A stretch of 64,000 bases of DNA from Acanthamoeba lenticulata. Lineage: Eukaryota; Discosea; Longamoebia; Acanthamoebidae. Positions 10,660 to 23,200 of the stretch are shown piece after piece (position 1 is the stretch's first letter; each line of letters starts with the position of its first letter). The notes under the pieces were generated by a model that was not told where the DNA came from, searched no databases, and saw nothing but the letters and a program-made list of their open reading frames with translations. Where the stretch lies: positions 1 to 64,000 of the forward strand of contig NAVB01000758.1 of the NCBI GenBank assembly GCA_002179805.1, in the 5' to 3' direction. The translations under genes and the position numbers were made by a program.

Positions 10660-12343
10660 TCACTTGGCGTCACGCTCGTCCCGCTCAGCGCGCGGAGGAC
10701 GAACGACAAAGTCGTGCTTGGTCAGGTTCATACGGAAGAGAGCGGCCTTGGTGTTGCGCTGGTAGTCCTCACCCATGCGGAGAGCATGATCGAAGGTGTT
10801 GCTACGCTCGTTGGTAGTCCTGGCAAACAGGATCTTGTTGTGGCTGTCGATGCGTGCCTGAATCGAGTTCTCCATAATGAGGCCCGCCAGTTCCTTCTCG
10901 AAGGTTGCCACATCTGTGTTGAAGGCCTGCGCCATGGTGTTGAGGTCAACCGACGTGAAAGGCGAAAAGTACTGCACAATGGCCTTATTGCGGATCTTCT
11001 GGTAGAGGCTCTCGACGTGGTCATACAGGTGCACGTCCAGCTCGAGCTCGGGCTGCCGAGGACACACACCAGGTGTGAGCGAGCGACCCCTATTAACCTC
11101 CAAGCGCATCCTCCATTTCTGTTCTGGGTTCGCGTCGCGTACCCTCAACTTCTGCAGGTGGGTCAAGCACGAGGCGTAGCGGCTGTTGTAGAAGTCCGAG
11201 ATGAGTTCCCGCACCTGCGGCACAAGCTCCAAGAAGTTCTTGAAGCTAGTATTGTCGAGCACCTGTGTGGCAGCCCAGCCCACAAGTCCCCATTAAGTAA
11301 CTGCCTCCACACAGCTGTGGAAGCACAGTAACACTCCGAGAGGAGAGGGCGTGCAAGCAGCTTGGTCGAACCTTGCTCTTAAGCTCAGCGCGGTCAAACA
11401 TCGCCAGAGCGCAGAGACCGCCAAAGATGGCAACGTCTTGCGGCGAGATGATCTGTGGCAAATGTACTATAGCGTTAGGCACGCCCTCGCTGCCAGGACT
11501 ACTCAACCAACCGAAAGGTATGAGGCGTCTCATCTACCTCATTGAAGTGATTGCCCAGGTCGAAGGTGGTCTCAAGGAACTTGCGTGCTGCCACCTTGTA
11601 CTTTCGACTGTCGAGGTGTGCGAGACCCGCGCACACCTTGAGCTTGGCCACCACGACGGGGTCGCCGGTGGCATCGCGCACCTCAGGCTCCTGCTCGGCC
11701 TTGTTCACGTAGTTGATGACGTGCGCGAAGTTGTTCATCTCCATGCTCACCTTGATGACGTTGAGGCACATCGAGATGTTGTGCTTGGAGGTCGTGCAGT
11801 AGTCCCTCGTCCGCACGTAGCACTTAAGAGCGGACTGAAGGTCGCCGCGGTCGTAGTGAAAGTCTCCCAAATCGTTGTGTCCCATCTTGTGTTGGCACCA
11901 AACGCACCAATTGGTTTGGACGCGTTAGCAATTCGGGTGCTACGACACGAGGCGTCTTCGGCACGTACCCTGATACTCTCCTTGATGAGGTTGGTTCGAT
12001 AGCCGTTGAGCTCTTGCTCGAGTCGGTCAAGCTGCTGTTGAGCCTTCTTGTCCATGCTATCTATCCAGGCCTGATCCTTGGCGAAAATGCTGCCATGTTT
12101 CTCAATGGCCTTCTCGACGACTTCCTTGTAGAGAGTAGTGTTCTGCGTTTTCTTGATCTCATCAAGGGCAATCCGAGTCGCCTCCACTGCCAGGTCAGGG
12201 GCGCGTTGTGCGATAAAGATGGCACGGTGAATCTTGGTGTGACCCGAGTAGTTGCTCAAGTACCCCTCGAGATCAAATTCCTTGTACGAGAAGGACGATG
12301 GGGCAGGCCCAGTAGGCGTGGCATCCATTTTGTCGGTCTGCAT
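10660..12343 (-). CDS. CSN1: COP9 signalosome subunit 1
   Basis: Subunit of the COP9 signalosome, which removes NEDD8 from cullins and so controls cullin-RING ubiquitin ligases. Five exons fit in phase: 11969-12343, 11538-11885, 11372-11452, 11143-11262 and 10660-11052, giving about 438 residues. This is close to human GPS1/CSN1 minus part of its tail. Diagnostic matches are [20 protein letters not shown] with [20 protein letters not shown] (TPR-like repeats), then [19 protein letters not shown], and the PCI domain with [19 protein letters not shown] and [15 protein letters not shown]. The paralogous proteasome subunit RPN7 is the alternative; the ARDYC and SPF(T)S spacing fits CSN1 better. 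An ATG five codons inside (12328) is another possible start. The gene is head-to-head with INTS7, with tRNA-Tyr between them. Confidence 0.93.
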
Positions 12344-12502
12344 TTTCTTGCTTCAAGGCTTGGCCCACGCACGATTTAAACTGGGCAGACAACAAGAAAA
12401 CCAAATTGTTGCCCTCACTGAAATGGCTGGCTATTCCGTTCTGGTATGTGTGGAACTTATTAACTTTTTGACATTCAATAATTGTTAGTGTTAAATATCG
12501 TT

Positions 12503-12555
12503 AATAACCGGCTGTGGCGCAATTGGTAGCGCGGTAGACGCCTGAAGCAGCCAGA
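12503..12555 (+). pseudogene. Internally deleted tRNA-Tyr copy
   Basis: Bases 12503-12539 are identical to 12570-12606, that is 5 bp of flank plus the acceptor 5' strand, D arm and half the anticodon stem of the adjacent tRNA-Tyr. After 7 nt comes GCAGCCAGA (12547-12555), which matches the tRNA 3' acceptor strand GCAGCCGGA at 8 of 9 bases. The copy therefore lacks the anticodon, intron, variable loop and T arm (B box) but could still close an acceptor stem with one mismatch. It should not make a working tRNA. Confidence 0.8.
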
Positions 12556-12574
12556 CGAGATAAACAATCAATAA

Positions 12575-12669
12575 CCGGCTGTGGCGCAATTGGTAGCGCG
12601 GTAGACTGTAGTCTGTGATTACCCTCGGTAGTCATCTATCGGTTCCTGGTTCGAGTCGGGGCAGCCGGA
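12575..12669 (+). tRNA. trnY-GTA: tRNA-Tyr (GTA) with 22-nt intron
   Basis: The cloverleaf can be drawn by eye. Perfect 7-bp acceptor stem (CCGGCTG with CAGCCGG), D arm GCGC-AATTGGTA-GCGC, anticodon stem GTAGA/TCTAT with one wobble, loop CT-GTA-G-A. The intron occupies 12612-12633, one base after the anticodon, as in other eukaryotic tRNA-Tyr genes. Variable loop CGGTT; T loop TTCGAGT. The T stem CCTGG/CGGGG has one G-G mismatch, which departs from the usual B box. The discriminator base is A. T runs downstream (12673-12676 and near 12690) could end Pol III transcription. Confidence 0.93.
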
Positions 12670-12781
12670 ATGCTTTTGCGGTTTTGCTTTCTTTTTGCTT
12701 GAGAGAGAGTTAAAAATAATAATTAAAAAAAGGACAAGAAAAAGAACAGTTGTTGTTTCATCGGAGCACAGGGGCGGCAAG

Positions 12782-15700
12782 ATGGATCAGCAGCGGACAC
12801 CCAGACGAAACAAGTCCAAGAACAGAAAACGCAAATCTGGAAATGGGCGTCAGCGGTCACACTCTCGTACGGAAGGCGCCAATGCGCCTGTGTCTGCCTC
12901 TGTCCCCTCTACAACACCGCCTTCAACCACAACTCCCTCTTCTGGGTCCATCTCTTCGGCGTCGAGTGCCACATCTACCTCATTTTCCTCCTCGGCGTCG
13001 CCATCTGCCTCACGTCTGCCGCCCAATTCTTTGTTCCCGCTGTTCGCCGTGCTGGGCCGCGAGGAAGAGAAGGAAATCGGCACCACTGGTGCCGTGCAGA
13101 TCGATCGCCCCACCAAGATCCTGATGGAGTTGGATCGCGGCTTGCGGTCGACCCGCACCAGCGACCAGTGCGAAGCCATCTTCTTCTTTGCCCGCCTCAT
13201 CACCACCTACCCATGGCCGGTCATCGTCAACACGGCCGCCCTCAAACTCGCCGACCTCTTTCGCAACAGGTGCGTCCTCTCCGTCCCCCATCATCCTGAT
13301 CAGCGTGCATCATCATCATCAGCACCGTGTTGTTGGCCTGGTTCGTGTACGTGGCTCAACCAACCAACTAACCAACAACGCTGGCGGCAAACACAGCAAC
13401 AACTTTGTGCGGCACGCCGTGTGCGAGGCTTTTCGCCAGTGCGCTCCTGTCCTGACGGCGCAGGTCCTCAACGTGGACGAGGTGCTGCGCCGCATCCAAA
13501 GCGTGCTCACCAGCAACGACCCCGTCGCGCGCGCCATCACCCTCCGGTGCGTCGTACTCACGTCCCTCGAGCGCGTGTGTCGTGTCGTCGTGCGGCGCCG
13601 GGCTTCTCATGTCGACACTAACCTCCAAAAACCCGACAACAACATCAAAACAACAACAACAACTACAGGACGCTGTGCGCCATGCCCCACCTCGTGGCCG
13701 ACCGGCTGGACGTGCACCACGCCATCCGCGACTGCTGGGGCTCCAAACACGAGCTCGAGCGCGAGGCCGTCCTGTGGGCCATGGACCGGTGAGCCGCCTC
13801 TGCTCACGGCCTTTCTCTCTCTCTCTCTCTCTCGCTCGCTCTGTTCTTATGCCTTGCCTCACACACGCACGTGGTGTATGCACGCGCGCGTGGGCGGGCG
13901 CATGAAGAGTGTCGGCGCGCTCGCCGACGTTTGCGTGGGGCGTGCTCGGGCGACTGACCGAGATGGTGCACGGCCTAAGCGCCGCGCCGCGCGATAAGAT
14001 GAAGCTCGTCCACATGCTGCGCCACATGCACCACAACCCCGCCATGGTCCAGCACTCGCGCGCCATCTGCGAGGAGCTCCTCGAGGATTACCCCGGTTTG
14101 TCCCCGCTCGCCTTGTGTTTGTGTGCCGCCAGACTCACCCGCGCGTGTCATGCGTGTGTGTGCCATCGCGTGTGTGCGTCGTCGTTGCCTGTGTGTGTGT
14201 GCGTGCAGGACGCGCGTTCACGGTGACGGTGTTGGACGCCCTCACGACCCTCGCGCTGCGGTCACGCCTCGAGGCCGCCTCCCACTCGGCGTTCCTCCTG
14301 CGCCGTCTGGAGTCCGACCCGCGCCTCGCCGTCAAGCTCGCCTGCCTCCGGTACCTCCTCCCCCCGCGTGTGCTCTCGCGTGTGCGCGCGTGTGGCTCAC
14401 GTGGGACACGCACACGCAAGCTGCCTGCGCAAGCTCGCACCGACGGCTGGCGCACACACAACGCCGGAGCTCCAGCCGCTGGCGCGGCTCGCGCACGGAT
14501 CGCCCTACGGCCTCATTCGGCGGAACGTGCTGCTCCTGCTCGTCCGCATCTCCTCCTTCTACGCTCTCGAGCAGGCTCCCGACTGGGACCAGGTCGTCTA
14601 CGCCTGTGAGGTTCGGCTCGCCCTCAACTCATCGCGAGATTCGCGTGTGTCTCCGCTGACCATGACGACACACACGCACGCACACACGCGCAGACACTGT
14701 TGCACAGCGACGACGCGCTGGCGGCCGCGCTGGCGGCGCAGGTGCTCACCAACGCCTGCACACACGCCTCGTCCTCCCCGCCTCCGACGCCCGATCCCGC
14801 CCACGTATCGTGTCCCGCTCGTCATGTTGAAGCGCCGGCCACTGCTGACATTACACACGCGCACACGCACACGCGCGCACACATTTATAGCCGGCGTTTG
14901 GGCTGATGGTGGTTCTGGCGGCGCGCCTCGCCGTGTGGGCCCTCCCGGCGGAGAAGCGGCCGGCGGGCGAACTGCGGGTGGTCCGGAGCTTCACGGCCTG
15001 CCTCGTGCGGCTCGTCAAGTGGCAGCCGGCCCTCGCGCCCACCCTCGCCGCCGCACTCGTGCCCCTCCTCCCGCGCGCACCCCGTGCGTCCTCGCCCACG
15101 ACCCTCTGCTTGCCACGGCGCTTCACAAGGTTGACACACGCGCGCGTGTGTCATGCGCAGAGCGCGCCGTGCGACACGTGGCGCAGTGCGTCCTCGAGTG
15201 CGCGCGGGCCTCCAAACAGGCCGTGCGGCCGCACATCGGCCGCCTGGGCGCCTACCTCAACCAAGCCGTCGACACAAATGCCCCGCTTGTACTCTCTTCT
15301 ATTCTCTTCGTGTTGTGTTGTGCCGTGCCTGGTGCTCACGATCGCACGTGTGTGTGTGTGTGTGCGGCGCGCAGGGGGCTGTGTTCCGAGCGCTGCTGAT
15401 GGCGTGCAGCGTGAGCGAGGCGCAGGCGATCGCGGGCCCCATCATCGAGCGGCTGGCCCACCTGGGCCGCCACTGGGACTGCTTCCTGAGCGCACGCGCG
15501 GCGCTCGCGCTGGGCCACCCGGCCCTCGCCGCGCCCGTCTTCCGCGACCTCGCCCCGCGCGTCGAGTCAGAGAGCCTGTACTCGTGGCTTCGCGCGCTGT
15601 GCTCCCTGTGCCGCGCCGAGGCCGCCCTCTCGTCGGCGGGCGCAACGGCGATGCCCGTGTCCGACGCCATCGTGGCGTCGTTCTACCACGCCCTCACCGC

Positions 15701-17077
15701 CCTCCAGGCCTCTGGCGTCGGCGGTTCGCAGAGCCACGTACGTGTTTGACGACATTCCATTGCGCTTGTGCATTCCGATCATTCCACCGCGCGTGTGTTT
15801 ACCTCTTTGTGTTGTGAGCGCAGTCGAAGCGGGGCAAGGGCTTCCAGCAGGCGTTCGTGCACCTGCGCGCCGAGTTCCTGGAGGGGGCCTTCCGGCTGCT
15901 GGCCTGCCTGCGCGAGCTGCCCTTCTCGCCGCTGGCCTGCCCGTCGCCCGAGGAGCTCGCCGCCGGCCACCTCCACCTGGCCAGCGAGCAGGCCGCCCGC
16001 TGTGCCGCGGCCCTGCGCGCGACGGCGCTGGCCTACGCGCACCTCGCCCGCTGCCACTTTGACATCGACGACCTCTCCCTCGCCACCCTCCAGGCGTACG
16101 CGCGTCTCCTCACTCCTCGCGCGCGTGTGCGGTCCGCGTGTGTTCACTTTTTCTGTGCGTGTGTGTCCGTGTGCAGGCAACAAGAAGTGGCGCAGTCGGC
16201 CGCGTGGGCCGCGACGCAGCTCGCCCGCGAGCTCAACCCGAAGGCCGCCGCGCCGCCGGCCATCGCCCGCTCCAGCGCCGGCGCGCAGATCGTCACCCCC
16301 AATGTACATTCCACGCCCTCCTTCCCCTCCCCCCCCAACGCGCGGCCTCTGACGATGACGTGTCATGGCTCGATTGGCCGGCGCATGCAGGCTTATACGG
16401 CGGCGCTGCGGAAGCTTTGCGCCGGGGTGACGGCCAAGGCGAGCGACTCGTGGGACGGGTGGGCTGAGCGACTGGGCGCGTTCCTGCGTGAGGCGGTGCG
16501 GCTGCCGTGCGCCTACCCGCCCTTCTTCTTCCAGGCGCGCCCCGCCACCGAAATCAAGCTGGCCGTGTCGGCGACGGTGGGCGAGGGCGTGGCGGCGGTC
16601 GGCGGCAAGCAAGGCGTCGTAGTGCGCGTGACGGGCCTCCTCTCGCAGCCGCCCTCGGCCAAGCGCACAGTCTCGCAGGTTGAGGTACCGTTAAAGAACA
16701 ACCCCGGCCTCTCTCTCGCGGGCGAGGAGGGGCCAACGCAGTCGGGGCGCGCGTTTACTGAGCGTTGGTGGGGGATGCGACAGGTGACGGTGGTCATGAA
16801 GTCCTCCAAGACGGCCAATCGCGGAGGGGCCAAGGACAGGGGCGAGGACGACCAGCCGCGAGATGATGAGCGCAAGATGAGCCTCCAGATGGCGCTCGAG
16901 AACAAGAGCTCCTTTGCCGGGGCCGTCGTGGTGGAGCTCTGGGGTCCGGCGCACTACAGTGTGTCGGTGAGCCCCGCGCTCACCCTCACCGACACCCTCC
17001 ACGCGCGCTGGCTCCACTCTGCGCCGCCACCACGACCGGTCCTCCTCCACGTGCCGCCCACCCCGCGCGGCGCCTGA
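12782..17077 (+). CDS. INTS7: Integrator complex subunit 7
   Basis: Homologue of INTS7, an Integrator subunit acting on nascent snRNA and other Pol II transcripts. Fourteen exons fit in phase: 12782-13269, 13397-13546, 13669-13788, 13908-14095, 14209-14350, 14421-14610, 14694-14804, 14891-15083, 15161-15288, 15375-15737, 15824-16095, 16177-16303, 16391-16678 and 16784-17077, about 1,017 residues. The strongest match is VLTSNDPVARAITLR, together with MELDRGLRS, QCEAIFFFARLI and LVHMLRHMHHNPAM. Near the C-terminus, YPPFFFQARPATEIKLAVS matches the human FFQKLQSTSIKLALS region. The N-terminal about 110 residues are a basic, then Ser/Thr/Pro-rich extension absent from human INTS7. The body is an Ala/Leu-rich helical (HEAT/ARM-type) repeat. 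The 105-nt intron 16679-16783 is open in frame; its removal rests on alignment. Introns are rich in alternating GT/GC. Confidence 0.9.
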
Positions 17078-17266
17078 GTTGTGCCGTCCCCCCCCCCTCC
17101 GTCTCTTCACTTGTTGCACATTCCCTCCCCAACGAAAGGCTCCCCCCTATTTATCGCAATCATCGCGCTGGTGGAGGAAGGGGGACATGCCCCAACTGGA
17201 GCCCATCATGGGACCTCTCGGATCGACTGGAGCCATGGCCGTTTTATTTTTTGGTTTTCGTTCAGT
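17078..17266. other. Convergent 3' region INTS7/VWA8
   Basis: A 189-bp gap between two stop codons on opposite strands. It presumably holds both polyadenylation signals. No coding potential was accepted here. Confidence 0.4.
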
Positions 17267-20200
17267 TCACGTGATGACCTTGCTCGTGAGGATGCGGTTG
17301 AGGGTGAGTGGGAGGCCCTTGCTGTCCAGGCACACGTACGCCAGGCCCGGCGGTATCTCTGCCGCGATTCTGTTGCGCCACCAGCCACCCGGGTCTCCTC
17401 CCACGTGAGCACACAAACAAAACACAGAAGAAGAAGGCGGAAAGAGAGGGCGTGCCTCTCTGCCTCGTCGGCAAGGCTGGCGATGAAGACGCAGTGCGCC
17501 TGCACCTTGGGCTCGTGCATCAAAATTTGCCCCAGCTGCCAAGAAGAGGTGCGTAAGTTGGGCCAACAACATATGTCACTGATGGATCAGGCAACAACGT
17601 ACGCTTCGTGGAGAGATGCCGTAGCGGCGCAGGTTGGCGTCACTCACGACCACAACAAAATGCTCGTCGGCCTCCTCCTTGGACACGTCCCGAATGGCCA
17701 TCTCCGTGGCCGTCAGCGTGTAGTCGCCCGATCTTTGGTGGTGGGGGACACAGAAAACGATCACAACAGGTCAGAGGCGCCTCTGCCCGGGTCCAAGCAG
17801 CTGTAGGACCCCAACGGGGGGAGATGGGGCGCCGCACGAGCAGAACTGGGAGTGGGCGACCATGCGCCGGAGGATGGCCATGCGCTGCCGTCGGTTCTGC
17901 GGCTGCTTCACGGTTTCCACCAACGGGATGTTGGGGCTGTCTCCGCTGTGCCCTGTGTGTGCACCGTTATAAAAGGAGGGGTAGCAACTCGGCCAAGTGT
18001 TCAACAGAGAAAGGGAGAGGGAGAGCGCACCGCCGATGGAGTACTTGAAGCGGCTCTCAAAGCCGGTGAAGCTCTCCATGACCAGCACCGCGGCCTCGAG
18101 CATGCGGTCCAGCCGGCCGTCGAACCCGTTGAAGCGGTACATGGAGCCCGACACGTCCATCACGAAGTGGATCCGCTTGGGCAGGAGGCCTGCGGAGAAC
18201 CCGAGCGGCGGCTGCTCCTCCCCGCGCCTCTTGAAGATGGCGCTCTCCCCCGCCATCGCCTCCACCTGCCGCGTGTTTGGGTGGCCGTCCACACACCGCC
18301 ATCAATCAGATCGTGGCACCCCCCCCCCTTTGATATACCAACGCACCAGCTGTCCCTCGTCCAATTCGCCACCGTGCGTTTGGCGACGCAGCCATTGCCG
18401 CTCTTTCGATCTGATCCAGGAAAGTTGAATTCAAAAAAATAATCAGATTATTTAATAATAAAGAGAATTCAAAAGAGTAAAGACGTGGCGTACTTGGATT
18501 GGAGGCCCTGGAGCATGGTCCGGAGCTGGGAGACCTGGCCCTTGACGGCGTGGGCGTAGTCCTCGTAGAGGGTGGCGTCCTCGTGGCTCATCTCGATCTC
18601 GTCGAGCTTCTTCTGGAGGGCCTCCTGGGCCATGGCCCGCGCGGCCTCGAGGGCCTCCTTGGACACCCGGCGCTTCTCCTCGTCGCTGATCTGGTGGACC
18701 GGGTGGCCCCCGTCCAGGCGGTAGGGCCCGCCCTTGCCCCCGAGGCCCGCCGTGTCGGCGCCGCCGGTGCCGCCGGCCCACGTGTTGCCCCCGATGTGCG
18801 GGCTGTTGGACGGGTCGACCTTGCCGTGCTTGGGCATCGTCGCCTGCCGGTCGTTGTCGTACTCGTAGTTGAGCCGCAGCGGCCGCCTCGTTTGGCGCGC
18901 GCCCGCTTGGCTGCCGGAGGAGGCTGCGCCATCTGCAGACGACGACAACAGCTCCGCGACGGGCGGCCGCATGAAGGTGGGCGCGATGGAGAAGCCCGAG
19001 CGCTTGAAGGCGCTCACGATGCTCTCGCGCACGGCCGAGTCGCTCCACACGTCAAAGGCAAAGACGTTGCGCAGGGCCTCCTCGAAGGGCTCCTCCGGGA
19101 ACCGCGCCAGGTGCTTGGCGATGGCGACGGCCTCGCGGGTCGAGTACGGGTAGGCCAGGTGGCCCTCGTCCACGAGCTGCCTCAGGTGGCCGAACGCCCG
19201 CGCCAGCCGCTGGAGCGTTTCCGATGGGACCGAGGGCGCGTAGGCCCGCAGCAGCGCCATCTCCGACGCCATGTCCGGGTTCCCGATCGCGTGGCTGCCG
19301 CGCGCCATTTTGAAATATTCAGATAGAAAACGTCATCACGGCCACGAAATGCTGAAGACGCGCGCGAGGAGAAGGCCAAGGGAGGCAGGTGCATATGCAT
19401 ACCAGCTGAAGAGGTCGCCGCACTCGCGGAAGAAGTCGTTGCCCTGTCAGGTCGCCCGCGGTACCCCCCCCCCAAAGGGATGTCAGCACCACTAACGAGG
19501 GATGGTACCGAGGGGGGGGGGGAAGGGAGCTCGAGAGCTGCGTACCAGGAAAGGCCAGCCGGGCTTGTTGGCCAACACGATCAGCCGGAAGTTGGGGTGC
19601 ATCACGATCACGTCGTTCGGTACTTGTGCGCGCTGGGCATCCTTCTCATGATGGTGATGGTGGCTGGCCGCCACAATGCGGCGGCCATCGGCCAGGGTCA
19701 TCTCGCCGTCGACCAGCGACTTGAGGACCACCACCACCTCGGAGGGCGCTGCATGAAAATGCATCCCGCACGGAGCGTCAGCAGCCCTCTCCATCCCCTC
19801 CATCCCCCCAACATGAAGCAAAACCAAAGGGGGGAGATTCGGGGGGCGAAAGGGGACCTTTGTCGGCCTCATCGACGACAAGGACGTGGCCCTCCTTCAC
19901 GGCCTTGACCAGCGGCGAGTCAGTCCACACGATCTTGCCTCTGCCCCCCAAACAACCACAAGCACGAGCACAAGCACAAGCACGTTGGTGCGCGCTCCTC
20001 CTTTTTGGTAAGCCCAACGGTGCATGCAAAGTGGGGCGAGATCAAGCAGAGGCGAGACGAGGAGGAGGAGGAGGAGGGAGGGGGGAGGCCGGACCGCTCG
20101 AGGGAGGGCTGGAGGGTGAGGGACGAGACGGTGGTGTCGCGGTGGAGCTGGATGTACTGCCGCGGGAGGCTGGCGGGCGGCGGCAGCGCATCAGCGAGGG

Positions 20201-23200
20201 CACATCATACGCGTGTAAAGCAGGAAGGGGGGGAAATGAAGGGGAGGAAGGGGCAAACGCAACTGGAGGGTCTGCAAAAACTTGTCGGTGAGCTTGTTCT
20301 TGCCGACGCCCTGCGGCCCGATGAGCAGCAGGTGCTCGCCGAGGCGGTAGTCCTGGTACATCGCCTGCAGCAGCGACACGTGCGAGGCGATCGCGAAGAA
20401 GTCGATGTCCGGGATCAAGTGCAGCGGCTGCTGCTGCTGCGCGGGCGTCGCGGGCGCGGCAGAGGTCGACAACAACGCCGGCGAAAAGGGCGACTGGGGA
20501 GCCGCGGCTGGGGCGCGGTCCTTCTCGCTCTCGAGGAGCAAGGTGAACAGGTAGTCGTAGTTGCCCTTCTCGAGCTCCTTGGCATACTTGGCCGCGTGGT
20601 TCGACGACGTGGGCTCCTTGCCCCCGAGGGCCCGGAAGAGCAGCTTGTTGACGGTCTCCTTGGTCGCCGCCGGCAGGAAATCAAACAGGAGCAGCCCGTG
20701 GATGACCTTCTTCGTCTCGAGGGCCGATGGCTGCGCCGCGCTGGCGATCCGGCGGCCGGCCCGGATGAGCTGTCGCGTGGAGAGCGACGTCTGCAGATGC
20801 TTGTTCTGCTTGAGCGCCTCGTTGAACCTCACCAGCCCGGCCAGTTGCTCCCGCGCCAGGTCCTCGCGTCGCGCCAGCGCGCCGGCGCCAGCCGAGGCCA
20901 CGGCCGAGGCGGGCTCGGGCCGGAGCGCGGCGACGCGATCGAGGAAGGCCTCCAGCTCGGCCGGGTTGTCGAGCGACGGGAGGTGGTGGAAGTGGAAGAG
21001 GGACATCACCTCCTGCGTGATGTAGGCGTGCGACGCCGACGGCAGGTCGCCGGTGGCGATGATGCGGAACGCCGGGTGAATCGCGTGAACGCGCCGCGCC
21101 TGCATTTACCCGGAGAGAAAAAAGGGCCTCTCGGGAGAGATCAGCCGACCAGCACACGCGAATGGTCGTTCATCGTCACAACTGCTGGTGGGGAGCAGGC
21201 TGGCGACGAACCGTGAGCTCAGCCGGCGAGAGCCCGAACTCGCTCTGGAATCGGGCGTAGGTCTCGGCGGACACCAGGCGCGTGCCGTCGTGGAGGACCG
21301 CCTGGAGACAGATGATCAGAAGATCGACCGAAATGGAGAACAGCGTATTGGGGGGGGGGCACCTGGCGCTCGTGGATGAGGCCCTGCAGCACGGAGAGGG
21401 CCCCGATGGGCAGGCGGTCGATGTTGTCCAGGATCGCGATCCGCCCGGCCACAGCGGCCTTGATGAGGGGGCTCATCTCCCACATGGACTCGGTGTCTTC
21501 GCCCCCGCGCAGGGGCTCGGCTAGGGCGTCCGTGTTGGCCAGGATCTGGCCCTCCTCGCGCAGCAGCTCGTCGGTGGCAAACTCGACGGACGCCTCCCTG
21601 TGGGCCGCAGCGGAGAAGGGCAGCTGTGCGTGGATGGGCTCCCGCTTCTGCTCGATCTTCTTGGTGGCTCTGCGCTGGAGCAGGTCGCGGGTCGACATGT
21701 CCTTGAACAGCATCATGTGCTCCGTCTCGTAGCCCAGCATGTCGGCGAATCGTCTGGAGCATCCACGCCCACACTACGTCAATACCGGGCAGCGTAAAAA
21801 AATACTAAACTATTAAATGAATAAAATGAATTTTTAAAAAATAAAATAAAGCAACGAGCAGGATAGACGGATACGCACTTGACCAGAGTCGACTTGCCCG
21901 AGCCCTTGGGGCCAATAACGCAGATATCGCGCCCAATGGCGTGGTCCTCCAGCATCTGCGCGCACCCACATGAATGAGCACTACTTGGCAGAAGAAAGCC
22001 CCCCCCCCCAAACCATGCGTACTTGTTGCAGGAGAAGATCGCCCTGCGCGGTCTGTGCGACGCCTGATGCGCCGTCCAGCGAGCCGGAAGGAAGCGGCCC
22101 GGCGGGTACCTCCACAGCCACCTCCTTACCGTGGGCCCTGCGTGTACCCGGTCCATCAATCAGACGTGGGGAAAGAGGCACGCCTGGGACCAAGCAGCAC
22201 GACTGGACAGTCGGCGCACCTGAGCACGACCGTTTTGTGCCGGAGCCCCGCTGCTGGGTCCGGCCGGATCTCTGCGATGGTGTGGGGCTCTTGGCTCGCT
22301 TTGGCGGTGCGTGTGTCCACGCCCAGCTTCTTGAACGCCGCCTCGATCGCATCGGCCTGGGCCGAGTCCTTGGCCACCCAGCGGAACGGGTACACCCGCC
22401 TGAGCACGTCCTGCGCGCGGCGAGGTGCAGCGATAAGCATACGGGACCGGTGCACGTGAAGGGCCCGACCAGGGAAGGGGCTGGTGTGGGCGCGAACCTG
22501 GATCGGCGTGTGCGGGAACCTCTCGAGCAGCCTCGCGGCGGAGATGAGGCCCTCCTCGGTGAACTCGATGGGCTTGGCCAGCAGCTCGCTGAAAGACTCT
22601 GTGGGAAGGAGGAGAATGGTTCCAGAGGCCGTTCAGTCGATTGGCCATCATGAAGGAAGAGGAAGAAGGAGGGAGAAGAGAGCGCACCGGTGTCGGCCTG
22701 GCGGAACGCCTCCGCGGCCGAGGCCAGAAGCTTCACCGTGTCTACCGGCAGGCCCGGCGCTACTCGGCTGGCCAGCAGAGCTTGTGGTGAGTCCCTCAAC
22801 ACAACAAAGGGAGGAGGAGGCAAGCCAAGGTGTCGACTTGGTTGTTGTGCCCAGTCGGTACCTGAGGACGTCGATCCGGGAGGCAAGCGAGAGGGGCGGG
22901 ACGCTGTAGGCCTGGAACCGCGAACGCAGCGGTGGATCCAGAGGGTTGCCGGGATAGCGGGGCACCTTTGGTGGTGGTGGTGGTGGTGGTGGGTGGGGGA
23001 CATGACGTCGACGACGAGGAGATTAAATGACACGAGGAGCGGGAAAAAAGGCATGCGCTCCACCCCTGGACCAGGTGAAACGTACCGGCAGAGCCAGCGA
23101 CACGACACGGAAGTTGGGGTCGACGCGGATCAACCCGAGCCTCTGCATCTCAGCTTCAGAGTGTGTCTCGAGGAGCTTGTCGTACCGCTTGGCGTTCATC

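Larger units (their letters stand above)
12344..12781. promoter_or_regulatory. Divergent CSN1/INTS7 intergenic region
   Basis: A 438-bp gap between two divergent Pol II genes, holding the tRNA-Tyr gene and its truncated copy. Regulatory elements for all three transcripts must be packed here; none was individually recognised apart from the internal tRNA A and B boxes. Confidence 0.5.

Noticed and set aside
10660..12343. Proteasome subunit RPN7 as identity of the PCI gene
   Set aside because: The ARDYC/NMCLNVI and ARxDSHxKIL(Y/F)AR stretches follow CSN1 more closely than RPN7 as I remember them.
20005..21216. 403-codon plus-strand open frame
   Set aside because: Shadow of VWA8 exons; Arg/Leu/Gly-rich without recognisable features.
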